Below are positions 33,449-42,974 of a DNA stretch of 64,000 nt, one piece after another. Every line of letters starts with the position of its first letter. Position 1 is the first letter of the stretch. Location: assembly GCF_005116665.1 (NCBI RefSeq), contig NZ_SWCJ01000001.1, positions 592,018 to 656,017 of the forward strand, given 5' to 3'. Source of the stretch: Ferrimonas aestuarii (GTDB lineage Bacteria; Pseudomonadota; Gammaproteobacteria; Enterobacterales; Shewanellaceae). Position numbers and translations under genes: made by a program. The notes under the pieces were generated by a model. It was not told where the DNA came from and made no database searches. It saw nothing but the letters and a program-made list of their open reading frames with translations.

Positions 33449-34816
33449 TTACTGCTTGGCTAAGCGTCGACTTAGAGCGCTTTGGCTGATCCCCAGCAGC
33501 GCCGCGGCGGCGGTTTGGTTGTTGGCGGTTCGGCTCATGGCCTCATCCACGAGGGCCTTACTCGCTTGTGCTAGGGTGGGTAACTCTGCAGGGAATTGCA
33601 GGGTTTGACTTGGGGTTGGTGTAACCACCATGTCTTTTACCGCTTCTAGGAAGGGGGCGGTGTTCAGTTGGGCGTCACTGCTGCGGCTTACCGCATCGAG
33701 CACCATCCCTTTAAGCTCAATCAGGTTGCCTGGGAAAGGGTAGTCCTTTAGCGCATTGACCAAGCTGTGGGGTAACTGGGGCGCGGAGCACTCCAACTGC
33801 TCTGCGGCTCTGGCGATAAAGTGATTGAGTAGCAGCGGCAAGTCGAGCTGTCGCTCCCTGAGTGGAGGCAGATGGATGCGATGGGTTTTCAGCCTAAATA
33901 ACAGGTCGTTGCGGAATCGCCCCTCTTTGGCCAGCGCCACCAGATCGTGCTGACTGGACGCTACAATGCGGCAGTGGGCGTGGATAGGGCGGTCGCTGCC
34001 CACGGGAAAATAGTGGCCGTGATCCAGAAGGTGCAGCAGTTTAGATTGCATCGCCAGTGGCAGCTCGCCAATTTCGTCCAGATAGAGGGTGCCTCCATGG
34101 GCTTGATGGACCAAGCCGACGCAGGCGGGTTTGTCGCCTTGGGCCACCTCACCAAATAGGGTGGCGTCAAACGCTTGCTCGGTCAGTGTGGTGAGCTGAG
34201 CGGTGATCATCGGCGCATTGGGATGACACAGTTGATGCAGGGCTTTCGCGAAGGCATCTTTACCCGTACCACTTTCCCCTTGGATCAAGACGGGAGCGGG
34301 GCTGTCGGTGAGCGCTTCCAGATAGCGCAGCCTGTCCAGCATCGCTGGCTCACAGGTTAGAATGTGGCCGAAAGCGTCTGGCTGATCCAGATCTTTGGAG
34401 AGAAATCGCTGTTTCACCCGCTCTAGGCTGCGCTCTAACCCCACCACCTCTAAGGCACGGCGAACGCTGATGCTGAGCTCTTCAACCGCCCCGGTCTTAA
34501 TAAAGTAGTCGTAGGCACCTTGTTTGATGCAGCGTACAGCGGTTTCCACCTCATTGACGCCGGTGACGATGATCACTCGGGTATTGGGGTGGTGCTGGCG
34601 GATTTGCGCCAATATCTCTTCGCCGGAGTGAAACGGCATGGTCAGATCCAGCAGCACCAGCGCATAGTCGGTGCCTGACATGCGCTGCAGCACCTGCCTG
34701 CTGTCCAAGCAGCTGTCTACCTTCGCCTCTGGAACCAAGCGATTCAGCGTGACTCCAAGGGTGCGGAGCCATTGGGCTTCGTCATCGACCAGTAGGATGT
34801 TTCTTGCCAGTTTCAT
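33449..34816 (-). CDS. Response regulator, NtrC-like but without GAFTGA
   Basis: A 455-residue regulator. The receiver domain is residues 1-120 (LLVDDEAQW; phosphoacceptor Asp57 in LVLLDLTMP; Lys in FIKTG). The AAA+ domain has Walker A GESGTGKDAF and GGTLYLDEIGELP. A Fis-type C terminus follows (NNQTAAAALLGISQSALSRRLA). In sigma-54 activators LFG is followed by a GAFTGA loop; here the equivalent region reads TLFGEVAQGDKPACVG and the loop is missing. It may act without RpoN, like TyrR/HupR-type members. It overlaps the kinase gene by 4 bp. Confidence 0.85.
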   Translation of the reverse strand: MKLARNILLVDDEAQWLRTLGVTLNRLVPEAKVDSCLDSRQVLQRMSGTDYALVLLDLTMPFHSGEEILAQIRQHHPNTRVIIVTGVNEVETAVRCIKQGAYDYFIKTGAVEELSISVRRALEVVGLERSLERVKQRFLSKDLDQPDAFGHILTCEPAMLDRLRYLEALTDSPAPVLIQGESGTGKDAFAKALHQLCHPNAPMITAQLTTLTEQAFDATLFGEVAQGDKPACVGLVHQAHGGTLYLDEIGELPLAMQSKLLHLLDHGHYFPVGSDRPIHAHCRIVASSQHDLVALAKEGRFRNDLLFRLKTHRIHLPPLRERQLDLPLLLNHFIARAAEQLECSAPQLPHSLVNALKDYPFPGNLIELKGMVLDAVSRSSDAQLNTAPFLEAVKDMVVTPTPSQTLQFPAELPTLAQASKALVDEAMSRTANNQTAAAALLGISQSALSRRLAKQ

Positions 34817-36780
34817 GAATGCGTTACCTTCGGAAATCTAAGGGTGACCTGGGTGCCAATATTGGGAACAGATTGCAGCTGCCAGCTGCCTCTGTGTTGA
34901 TTGATGATGCGGTTGCAGACCGACAGTCCCAGACCGGTTCCTCCCTGACGGCGGCGGGTGGTAAAGAACGGCTCTTTGACCCGATCCAGGGTCGCCGAGT
35001 CCATGCCACAGCCGTTGTCGGAAACCATTAGGGATACCTGATTGGCGTCCTGCTCGGTGCGAATGCGCAGTTGTCCTTGAACCGATTCCATGGCGTGACA
35101 GGCGTTTTGAATTAGGTTGACCAAAACCTGATGCAGTTGTCCGGGATCGCCCTCGATGTTTGCCAGCTCAGGTAACAGATCAAGGTTTACCTCGAAGCGT
35201 TTATGCTGATTGGTGGTTAGGCGCAACGCCACTTGCACCACCTCATTGAGGTTGATCGCCTGATTGTTTTGACAGGGCTCCTCCTGAGCGTACTGTTTGA
35301 GGTCTTTGACAATGCGGCCAATGCGACCGGCGGCATCGTCAATCACTTCGCTGGCGTGACTCATCTCATCTTGAGCCCGCTCTGGAGACAGCCCTGCTAT
35401 TTGCCAGAAAGGGTCGTGCTTACTATAGAGCGCGATCGCCGGAGTCAAATCGATGATCGCCTGCTCAAATAGGGCACTGGCGTGGATGATAAGCCCGGTG
35501 GGGTTGTTTATTTCATGGGCGACCCCTGCGGAAAGCTCACCAAGGGAGGCGAGGCGGCTGGCTTGCTCGTTCGCCTGACGCAGTTGATGTTGCTCGGTAA
35601 TGTCTTCCAGGGTGACTACCGCATGGCCCTGGCTGATGGGGTTTACTTGCATCTGATAATAGCGCTGCTGAATGTGCAGTTCATAGACGCCGGATTGCTC
35701 TTTGCGCTGGTGACGCTCCACCAGTTTGTGCAGGTCGATTTGGCGTTTCTGGGCGTTGAGCAGTTCGTTGGAATCAAACAGCTCTAAATACTTACCGTTA
35801 CTCCACAGACGGTTGAGGTTACCGTCAAACAGATACACCCCATGGGGCAGGCCATCGAGTACCGACTGAAATTGATCCGATACTTGCGATAACCATTGCT
35901 CGGTTCTGCGGCGCTGTTCTAGCTCGGTGTCCAGCTCAACGGTGCGTCGATGCAAGCGTTGGCTGACGTTCCAGGTGTAAAACATCCCTAGAATCGACAT
36001 CATTGCGACCACGATCGCCCACCACATCACCGTGCGCTGGGTGGACAGCAGGTCAACTTTTTCACGACCGGTGCCAAACCATTTGTTGACGAGGAGGTCG
36101 TAACTGCCAGAGAGCTTCATCTGCCGTAGCGCTGAGTTTATGCGGTCCATCAGCTGGACGTCGGTTTTGTGGCTGACGAAGTTAAACGTACCAAAAATGA
36201 GCGGGTCACTGGCGCTGCGTACATAGGGGTAGTGGGGTTGCAGACGACGGGCGACAAAGTTCTCTGCCAGCACCACATCAACCTCATCTCTGGCCAGTTG
36301 TTGAAAGCCGGTTTCGTAGAGGTCTACGTTCTTGCGGATGAATTTTTGAGGGTGACCTTGTAAGTAGACGTCCACAAAGGAGCCCACTTTGATGGCAACG
36401 CGTTTGCCTTCCAGATCATGCCAGTTGTCGATAAAGCCATGCCCTTTCAGGGTGTAGGCTTTGGCATGGGTGGCGTAAATGGGATCGGATTGTTGGGCGT
36501 CACGGTTGATGCCTACGGGGGAGACCACGGCAATCACATCGATGCCACGATCCGCTCGGCCTATCTCATGCACCAAGGTTTGAAAGCTCTTACGACGAAC
36601 CCGAATCTCCATGTCGGTGAGCTTGCCAATTTCATTAAGCAGCTCAACGTTGAAGCCTTGATCGACCCCTTTGTCCCGCCACTCTAATGGTGCGGTATTG
36701 GAGTGCACGCCAAAGATTAAGGTCTCTTTAGCTGCACTAATCAAGGGGAAAACCAACAGTAATAGGGATAGATATTTCAT
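34813..36780 (-). CDS. Sensor histidine kinase with periplasmic SBP_bac_3 domain
   Basis: A 655-residue kinase. Signal peptide to about residue 17, then a family-3 solute-binding domain (about 20-250; LEWRDKGVDQGFNVELLNEIG, VAIKVGSFVDVYLQG, RINSALRQMKLSGSYDLLVNKWFG). A membrane helix at about 263-284 is followed by a PAS-like domain, HisKA (LGELSAGVAHEINNP) and HATPase_c (NLIQNACHAM, DNGCGMD, GGTGLGLSV). It probably senses an amino- or organic-acid-like solute. It is cotranscribed with its AAA+ regulator, which lies downstream, and sits beside the porin and fccA. Confidence 0.9.
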   Translation of the reverse strand: MKYLSLLLLVFPLISAAKETLIFGVHSNTAPLEWRDKGVDQGFNVELLNEIGKLTDMEIRVRRKSFQTLVHEIGRADRGIDVIAVVSPVGINRDAQQSDPIYATHAKAYTLKGHGFIDNWHDLEGKRVAIKVGSFVDVYLQGHPQKFIRKNVDLYETGFQQLARDEVDVVLAENFVARRLQPHYPYVRSASDPLIFGTFNFVSHKTDVQLMDRINSALRQMKLSGSYDLLVNKWFGTGREKVDLLSTQRTVMWWAIVVAMMSILGMFYTWNVSQRLHRRTVELDTELEQRRRTEQWLSQVSDQFQSVLDGLPHGVYLFDGNLNRLWSNGKYLELFDSNELLNAQKRQIDLHKLVERHQRKEQSGVYELHIQQRYYQMQVNPISQGHAVVTLEDITEQHQLRQANEQASRLASLGELSAGVAHEINNPTGLIIHASALFEQAIIDLTPAIALYSKHDPFWQIAGLSPERAQDEMSHASEVIDDAAGRIGRIVKDLKQYAQEEPCQNNQAINLNEVVQVALRLTTNQHKRFEVNLDLLPELANIEGDPGQLHQVLVNLIQNACHAMESVQGQLRIRTEQDANQVSLMVSDNGCGMDSATLDRVKEPFFTTRRRQGGTGLGLSVCNRIINQHRGSWQLQSVPNIGTQVTLRFPKVTHS

Positions 36781-36921
36781 GAAGCAAATTCTACCGATTT
36801 GGGGGTAACAATAGTGGGCGGTGGGTCGCGAATTTAACTCGCCTTTATTTGGGAATGTCTATGGCGATCAAATTTCTCACTCAAGGCGGTGAGGGCGGGC
36901 TAAAACAGACATTTACAATGC

Positions 36922-36950
36922 AAAAAAAGGAGCCGTGAGGCTCCTTTACG
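36922..36950 (-). terminator. Terminator of the porin gene
   Basis: AAAGGAGCC at 36926-36934 pairs with GGCTCCTTT at 36939-36947. On the minus strand it ends in a long T tract (the A run at 36922-36928). Confidence 0.85.
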
Positions 36951-36974
36951 TGTGGGTTGAGATAAGTGTTGTTC

Positions 36975-38033
36975 TTAGAACTTGTAGTGCATGCCGACGG
37001 TGAAGATGTTGTCGCCGTCGTCATACAGGGTTTCAGTGGTCGCAACTTCGGCGTCGAAACGGCTGTAGTGGGCGAACATCTTCGCTGACTTGCTCAGTTT
37101 GTAGTCAGCACCGATGGCGTAGTTGGTCACTTCAGCCTTGGTGATGTCACCTTTGGCAGCGCTTACGCTCTTGATGACGTTACCGGCGTATTTACCGTTA
37201 CCGGAATCATCTTGAGCGTAACGAGCTTTCAAGCTGATGTTTTTGGTGATTGGGTAGGCCAGATCAACAGTGAAACCGTTACCGTCTAGGTTGTCGTATT
37301 GCAGATCTTGAGTGTCCTGGAAGATGGCACCGATTTTCAGATCGCCCAGCTTGGTTTGACCGGTAATACGGAACGCTTCGTCACCGCCCATGCCTGCGTT
37401 GTAACCTGCTGCCAAGAAGTAGTTGCTCTTCTTCAGCTTTTTGTCACCGAACAGAATGGCTGCGGAGTACAGGTCACCCTGCTTGTCCCAATCTTTGTCG
37501 TAGTCTTTGGCTTTGGCATCGTCTTCCAACTGGTAGCTCGCCATGAAGGTGGCGCCACCGATGGTTGGGCTTTGGTACATGATGGAGTCACCGTAACGGC
37601 TGTTACCGGAGAAGATGCGACCGATATCGGTGTTGGTCAGGTTGAACTGGTCAACGCCACCTTCCGCTTTCCAGAACGCTTGACCGATGCGGCCAAACTT
37701 AATGGAACCGAACTGGCCTTGCAGACCCAGCCAGGTGTCACGGCTTTTGAAAGGCTCAGAGCCGTTGCTGTCGTCTTCGGCTTGAACCAGTACTTCCGCT
37801 TGGTAGATCAGGTTCAGAGCGCTGTTTAGCTCAACCGCACCCTTGATGCCCACCATGGTCATGTCGTTTTCCAAGGTGGTGCCTTCGCCGCCGCCTGGGT
37901 TAGATGCAAAGCCGGTATCGGCGTCGGTCACGGACATGCGCATTGCGCCGTAGAAGTTTACCGCATCGTTCGCCATGGCGGTGCCAGACAGCAGAGCTAA
38001 TAAGATGGATGAAGCAACAACATGCTTTTTCAT
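36975..38033 (-). CDS. Gram-negative general porin
   Basis: A 352-residue outer-membrane beta-barrel with signal peptide MKKHVVASSILLALLSGTAMA and then VNFYGAMRMSVTD. The segments SRDTWLGLQGQFGSIKFGRIGQAFW and RYGDSIMYQSP and the end VGMHYKF with terminal Phe are typical of OmpC-type porins of Shewanella relatives. It has its own terminator. It is divergent from fccA with a 397-bp gap between, so shared control is possible. Confidence 0.9.
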   Translation of the reverse strand: MKKHVVASSILLALLSGTAMANDAVNFYGAMRMSVTDADTGFASNPGGGEGTTLENDMTMVGIKGAVELNSALNLIYQAEVLVQAEDDSNGSEPFKSRDTWLGLQGQFGSIKFGRIGQAFWKAEGGVDQFNLTNTDIGRIFSGNSRYGDSIMYQSPTIGGATFMASYQLEDDAKAKDYDKDWDKQGDLYSAAILFGDKKLKKSNYFLAAGYNAGMGGDEAFRITGQTKLGDLKIGAIFQDTQDLQYDNLDGNGFTVDLAYPITKNISLKARYAQDDSGNGKYAGNVIKSVSAAKGDITKAEVTNYAIGADYKLSKSAKMFAHYSRFDAEVATTETLYDDGDNIFTVGMHYKF

Positions 38034-38430
38034 AAATAAACCTTTATTTATTTGTTTTCCCGAATTTGGGCGAAAGATTAATTAATGGATAACAATATTT
38101 TCGTGATCTCTGTTCTGTTTGAAAATATTTAATTAAATTCCATTTTATCTTTTTGCGTTGACTCAAAATTACCCCCCGATCTTTGCGCCGGATTGTGTAG
38201 CGCTATGCATTTTTGCATAGACGCGATTGTGGTTATGCAATCTGGAATAGGCCAAAAAACCTATTGTGACAGGGTTATAAGAAGCGAGTCTTGGCTGTTG
38301 CTGGTGGCGAGAACGGTGCTCATACTGCAGGCATCTCTTAATTGAGTTGGCAAGATAATAAATATTATCCATCTCGATGTTTGTATTAACACCTGAAGCT
38401 TAATGTGCATTAACTGCACTGGAGAGTAGA
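38034..38430. other. Divergent porin/fccA promoter region
   Basis: 397 bp with no supported gene. The part near the porin start is very A+T-rich (AAATAAACCTTTATTTATTTG type). GGAGAGTAGA before the fccA ATG is its ribosome site. A CRP half site TGTGA is at 38273; the other half is poor. No clear FNR palindrome was found, although anaerobic control of fccA is expected. Confidence 0.4.
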
Positions 38431-40218
38431 ATGAAAAATCGTAAAATGATGATTTCATCAACAGCATTAGTTGTTGCTGGAATATTATCTTTACCTGTAT
38501 TCGCTGCAGATAACTTGGCTGATTTTCACGCTGAAAATATGGAGTGTGATAGCTGCCACACCGCAGAGATGACTCTGTCTGATGACAACCTGAGCCACGA
38601 AAATGCTCAGTGTGTTAGCTGCCACGGCGACATGAGCGAAGTTGCAGAGTCTACCGTTCACGAGCACTACAACGCTCACGACTCCCACTTCCCAGGTGAT
38701 CTTGCTTGTACCGCTTGCCACTCTGGCCACAAAGAGTCTTTGAACTACTGTGATTCTTGCCACAGCTTCGATTTCGACATGCCTTTCCAAGGCAAGTGGG
38801 AACGCCATGAGCCAAGCATTGCAGAACTGGCTAAAGATAAAGAAGAGCGTAAAGCGGCGTTGGCTGCCGATCCTCGCGCTACCGTTGATGTACTGGTAGT
38901 GGGTTCCGGCGGTGCTGGTTTCGCTGCGGCGGTATCTGCATTCGATAACGGCGCCAAAGTGATGCTGATCGAGAAAGAGCCGGTTATCGGTGGTAACGCT
39001 AAGCTGGCTGCTGGTGGTATGAACGCCGCCATGACCAAGCAACAAGCCGCTAAGGGCATCAAAGATAGCCTAGAGCTGATGACCGAAGACACCATGAAAG
39101 GCGGTCGCAACATCAACGATCCTGCCCTGGTTAAAGTTCTGGTTGAAGACTCTGCGGGTTCCGTTGATTGGATGACCGGCATGGGCGCGGATCTGAGCGA
39201 CGTTGGCCGTATGGGCGGCGCATCCGTTAACCGTACTCACCGTCCTACTGGTGGTGCTGGTGTGGGTGCTCACGTAGTACAGGTTCTGTACGATAACGCC
39301 AAGAAGCGCAACATAGACATGCGCATGAACACCCGTGGTGTTGAAGTGCTGAAAGACGACAGCGGTAAAGTAACCGGCATGCTGGTTAAAGGTCAGTACA
39401 CTGGCTACTACTGGGTGAAAGCTGACGCCGTGGTTCTGGCCACCGGTGGTTTCGGTAAGAACAACGAGCGTGTTGCTAAGCTGGATCCTAAATTGAAAGG
39501 CTTCCGCGCAACCAACCACCCTGGTGCAACCGGTGACGGTCTGGACGTGGCTGAGAACGCTGGCGCAGCCATGCAAGATCTTAAGTACATCCAAGCCCAC
39601 CCAACTCTGTCTACCAAAGGCGGCGTGATGGTAACCGAAGCGGTTCGTGGTAACGGTGCGATTCTGGTTAACCGCGAAGGTAAGCGTTTCGTAAACGAAA
39701 TCACCACTCGTGACAAAGCCGCTGCAGCGATTCTGAAACAAACTGGCGGTACTGCCTTCTTGGTATTCGATGATTCAGTACGTAAGTCTCTGAAGAAAAT
39801 TGAGAAGTACATCGGTCTGGGCGTAGTTCCTAGCAACGCTTCTGCGGTTGAACTGGGCAAGGTAATGGGCATCGACGGTAACAACCTGAAAGCCACCATC
39901 GCTCACTACAACGATATGGTAGCTGCCGGTAAAGACAGCGACTTCGAACGTCCACAGCTGCCACGTGCTCTGAACGAAGGCAACTACTACGCCATCGAAG
40001 TTAACCCAGGTGTACACCACACCATGGGTGGTGTGAAGATTGACAACCAATCTGAAATTCTGAACCAGCAAGGTCAAACCATTCCAGGTCTGTACGGTGC
40101 CGGTGAAGTGACTGGTGGGGTGCATGGAGCTAACCGCCTAGGTGGCAACGCCATCTCTGACATCATTACCTTCGGTCGTCTGGCGGGTAAAAATGCCGCT
40201 GAGTACGCTACCAAATAA
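38431..40218 (+). CDS. fccA: Flavocytochrome c fumarate reductase, periplasmic tetraheme
   Basis: A 595-residue protein with a signal peptide to about residue 25. Four haem c motifs are at residues 39-43 (CDSCH), 61-65 (CVSCH), 93-97 (CTACH) and 107-111 (CDSCH). The flavin domain starts at [29 protein letters not shown]. The active-site region has [21 protein letters not shown] with the catalytic Arg, and HHTMGGVKI and [20 protein letters not shown] for FAD contact. It reduces fumarate in the periplasm using electrons from the CymA-type quinol pool. It resembles Shewanella FccA in length and layout. Confidence 0.95.
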   Translation: MKNRKMMISSTALVVAGILSLPVFAADNLADFHAENMECDSCHTAEMTLSDDNLSHENAQCVSCHGDMSEVAESTVHEHYNAHDSHFPGDLACTACHSGHKESLNYCDSCHSFDFDMPFQGKWERHEPSIAELAKDKEERKAALAADPRATVDVLVVGSGGAGFAAAVSAFDNGAKVMLIEKEPVIGGNAKLAAGGMNAAMTKQQAAKGIKDSLELMTEDTMKGGRNINDPALVKVLVEDSAGSVDWMTGMGADLSDVGRMGGASVNRTHRPTGGAGVGAHVVQVLYDNAKKRNIDMRMNTRGVEVLKDDSGKVTGMLVKGQYTGYYWVKADAVVLATGGFGKNNERVAKLDPKLKGFRATNHPGATGDGLDVAENAGAAMQDLKYIQAHPTLSTKGGVMVTEAVRGNGAILVNREGKRFVNEITTRDKAAAAILKQTGGTAFLVFDDSVRKSLKKIEKYIGLGVVPSNASAVELGKVMGIDGNNLKATIAHYNDMVAAGKDSDFERPQLPRALNEGNYYAIEVNPGVHHTMGGVKIDNQSEILNQQGQTIPGLYGAGEVTGGVHGANRLGGNAISDIITFGRLAGKNAAEYATK

Positions 40219-40242
40219 GGTATGACGTTTCTTGTGTGATTC

Positions 40243-40269
40243 AAAGGCAGCCTCGGCTGCCTTTTTTTG
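40243..40269 (+). terminator. Terminator of fccA
   Basis: AAGGCAGCC at 40244-40252 and GGCTGCCTT at 40255-40263, followed by a run of T. Confidence 0.85.
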
Positions 40270-40464
40270 GTTCTGGGTTCTAGCTAGGTTTTGAGTTGGC
40301 AAGTCACTCTGAAGGCAGAATCGGTTATGGCTGACTGTCTGTTTAAAGCTCAGATAGCTGCGGCCACCCCTTGCCTGCCGCAGGCATAGTCGTATCTAAG
40401 GCATCTTTTAGATAATTACGCCTAGAAACTTCTTATTGATTACAGTCACCCCTTTCGGCCAAAG
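40270..40464. other. Intergenic spacer
   Basis: No gene is visible between the fccA terminator and the terminator of the lysine gene. The short palindrome GCCTGCCGCAGGC at 40373-40385 is the only feature. Confidence 0.3.
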
Positions 40465-40494
40465 AAAATGCCCACCAATGTTGGTGGGCATTTT
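40465..40494 (-). terminator. Terminator of the LKR/SDH gene
   Basis: AATGCCCACCAA at 40467-40478 pairs with TTGGTGGGCATT at 40481-40492, flanked by A and T runs; it is a strong stem that can serve both strands. Confidence 0.85.
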
Positions 40495-40520
40495 GCGTGA
40501 TCGGTTAGGTTACAACGGCA

Positions 40521-42740
40521 TTAGCCGTCGAGGTGATCCTTGTGATGCACGGTTTCACCCAGTTCAGCCAAGGCATTAAGCCAGCGGCGAACGGTAGCGT
40601 TATCCTTCGGAGCAGGGCTTACGCCTGCGGGCAGCTCGCCAGCGACAACCGCTTCAATGGCTAAGCTAACTGGCAAAGATACCAGCCGTGCCATGGCTGA
40701 GCCGTTATCATTACCGCAGGCATCGATGTTATAGCTTTGATGCCAGAGGGTTTCGCCAGCGGATTTTACCTGCAGCTCAACACAGAGCACCACTCGGTCG
40801 GGCTCGCCAGCGTCGTAGCTGTATTTGGTTTCCAGCTCTTGGCTAAGCTCACGCAAGCGGGATTCCCCTTGTTCACCGGACAGGCTGCCCACCTCATCAA
40901 ACAGCGGTTGCCAAGCCGTAGACCAGCCATCGAGGCGCAGGGTGCCACGCACAAACTGCTGCAGATCCCAGTCATCGCCAAAACCATACTCTGAGGCAAA
41001 CGGCAATGAGTCGCGGTTTGGGTAGGCCTGGAAGCATTCATTCCCTTGTGGCAATTGGGCGTGGTACTCACTAAGGGCATCCCAAGGGGCGCTGGAGTTG
41101 GCCACTTGGCCCTCTTGCAGCCACTGAGCTGGGGATTTCAAGGCGCGCAATACGCCCAGAGGTGACCAGCTGAATTTGTACTTAAAGTCATTGGCCACTT
41201 TGGGGAAGCCACCGCAATAGGAGCGGAAGTAGTGTTGGTGGCTGGGGTTAAATTTGTCGCTGCTTTGATAATCGTGCATCAAGGCGTGTGCCAGCAGGTG
41301 GTCAATGCCTGGATCCAGACCCACTTCATTAATAAAGGTTAAATTGGCGGCTTTGGCTTTGTCATCTAGGGCTGCCATCTCCGGCGCCACATAACTGCTA
41401 GAGACAAAGTGGCACTGTTGTTCCAAACACAAATTGGCCACCTTTAGGTGTTCGGTGGCGGGCAGCATGGAGACCAGAACGTCGCCGGGCTTAATGGTGT
41501 TAACTAAGGTATCCCAATCCAGCTGTTTTAAGGTGAGCGCCTTAGTTAACTGGCCAAGAGCTTGCTCGGCTTTAGATAGGGTGCGGTTCCAAACCGTCAG
41601 TGGCAGCGTGCCTTTGGCTAGGCGGGCAATGCCGGGAATGGAGGAGAGGCCGGCACCCAGCCAGTGAATCTGTGGCATAGTTAATTTCGCTTGTTGTTGT
41701 TTTTGATAGTAAAGGGCTTCGGCTTTGGTCCAAACCCCGCTGTCGGCAGAATCTAAGGTTAACAGGTAAGGCAACAGTTGGCTGACGTAATCGTCGCTGC
41801 TCTCTCTCGGTAGCATTGACGGCAGATGGTCAATGGCGATGAGATCCAAAGGGCGATCGCCATCGATAAGTCGCAGCTGCGGCTTCACAAAATTGGTGCA
41901 GCGGTCGTAGATAGGCAGAGGGTTATAGTCGCCGTACGGATCGCAGCTGACGTCAGCAATGACACTGAGCTGACGCAGAGGGTCATTCAACATCTCTCGG
42001 GTGACAAATGGCGGCAGATCCTGATTGACCAGCACGCAGTTCACCAGAATGTCTGCTTGGTTAATGGCCGGGAATGGGCCACCGCTTTGAGTTTCAGCCA
42101 GATCCCACTCAATGATCTTGGCTCCTACCGCGTTGGCCATGGTAACGGCGCCGCGGCCGCTGCGTCCTTTAGCGCCGATCACCAACAGTGTGGGTTTGCG
42201 CTCACACAGACTAAGCTCGGTTGCCACTTCATCGACCAATTGCGATTGGTGATCATAGGCATTCACTGCACCAAGAGAGCGACGTTGTTGTTGCAGCGCC
42301 CAGCTTTTTAGCGCTAAGGCGGCTCCTGCAAAACCGGCCCAGTGGCCAAATGCGGCGATGCGGCGGTGGTTGTCATCCACCAGATACTCCAGATCCCAAA
42401 GTAGGGCACCGGGTTGGAACCGATTGAGGAACGACTGCCAGCCGCGCTGCTCTTTATAGACGTGGGCAAAATGGATATGGCGATGGGTGAGTGGGGTGTT
42501 GGCGCTACTGAGCTCTTTTAGCCCTAGGATGATGGCGTCTGCGGGTGCCGATGGCCATTGATGGCTGTCGGCGATTTGGGCGCCCACTTGTTGATAGTCG
42601 CTGATGGGGAAGATGCGCTGCTGACAACGCTCCACCGTGACTTGATATCCTGCGTCAATCAGTGCCTTAGCCGCCGTGGGCGTGAGGGCGCTGCGGCGTT
42701 CATTGGGCTTGGATTCTGCCCTTAACCAGATGTGTGTCAT
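40521..42740 (-). CDS. Bifunctional lysine-ketoglutarate reductase/saccharopine dehydrogenase-like fusion
   Basis: A 739-residue fusion. Residues 1-310 have the AlaDh_PNT/LKR start WLRAESKPNERRSALTP and the Rossmann segment LLVIGAKGRSGRGAVTMANAVGAKIIEWD. Residues about 350-735 are a saccharopine reductase-type domain (IHWLGAGLSSIPGIARLAKG, VSMLPATEHLKVANLCLE, FINEVGLDPGIDHLLAHALMHD, RSYCGGFPKV, FSWSPLGVLRALKSPA). Eukaryotic LKR/SDH has this same domain order. The enzyme would convert lysine and 2-oxoglutarate via saccharopine to aminoadipate semialdehyde and glutamate. It lies opposite the kinase/phospho-lyase gene. Confidence 0.85.
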   Translation of the reverse strand: MTHIWLRAESKPNERRSALTPTAAKALIDAGYQVTVERCQQRIFPISDYQQVGAQIADSHQWPSAPADAIILGLKELSSANTPLTHRHIHFAHVYKEQRGWQSFLNRFQPGALLWDLEYLVDDNHRRIAAFGHWAGFAGAALALKSWALQQQRRSLGAVNAYDHQSQLVDEVATELSLCERKPTLLVIGAKGRSGRGAVTMANAVGAKIIEWDLAETQSGGPFPAINQADILVNCVLVNQDLPPFVTREMLNDPLRQLSVIADVSCDPYGDYNPLPIYDRCTNFVKPQLRLIDGDRPLDLIAIDHLPSMLPRESSDDYVSQLLPYLLTLDSADSGVWTKAEALYYQKQQQAKLTMPQIHWLGAGLSSIPGIARLAKGTLPLTVWNRTLSKAEQALGQLTKALTLKQLDWDTLVNTIKPGDVLVSMLPATEHLKVANLCLEQQCHFVSSSYVAPEMAALDDKAKAANLTFINEVGLDPGIDHLLAHALMHDYQSSDKFNPSHQHYFRSYCGGFPKVANDFKYKFSWSPLGVLRALKSPAQWLQEGQVANSSAPWDALSEYHAQLPQGNECFQAYPNRDSLPFASEYGFGDDWDLQQFVRGTLRLDGWSTAWQPLFDEVGSLSGEQGESRLRELSQELETKYSYDAGEPDRVVLCVELQVKSAGETLWHQSYNIDACGNDNGSAMARLVSLPVSLAIEAVVAGELPAGVSPAPKDNATVRRWLNALAELGETVHHKDHLDG

Positions 42741-42974
42741 GCCAATTCCATTTAGTCTTGTGAGATAGCGCTGTTACTTGATTCGCGCTTTAAGTATATT
42801 GTATCCATTGTTGATTGAGGGTAAAGCAAAATTGCCCAAGTCTGACGTTGCTGAGGGAAAGCGGGTCAGTGAGTGCCGATGAACATCATCAAACTTTGAA
42901 ACCAACAGGCACAACTGAACGGCTAGACCGTCATCGATTCAGGTTTAACTTACTCTGTTTTAAGGAAGAATCAC
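42741..42974. promoter_or_regulatory. Divergent promoter of the lysine/hydroxylysine genes
   Basis: 234 bp between starts of two opposed catabolic genes. AAGGAAGAA at 42962-42970 is the ribosome site of the right gene. The A+T-rich TTGATTCGCGCTTTAAG and TATATTGTATCC segments at 42778-42808 look like overlapping promoter elements. No operator was identified. Confidence 0.4.

Noticed and set aside
38034..38430. FNR or ArcA sites in the porin/fccA interval
   Set aside because: Only a CRP half site was convincing; no FNR palindrome could be supported by eye.
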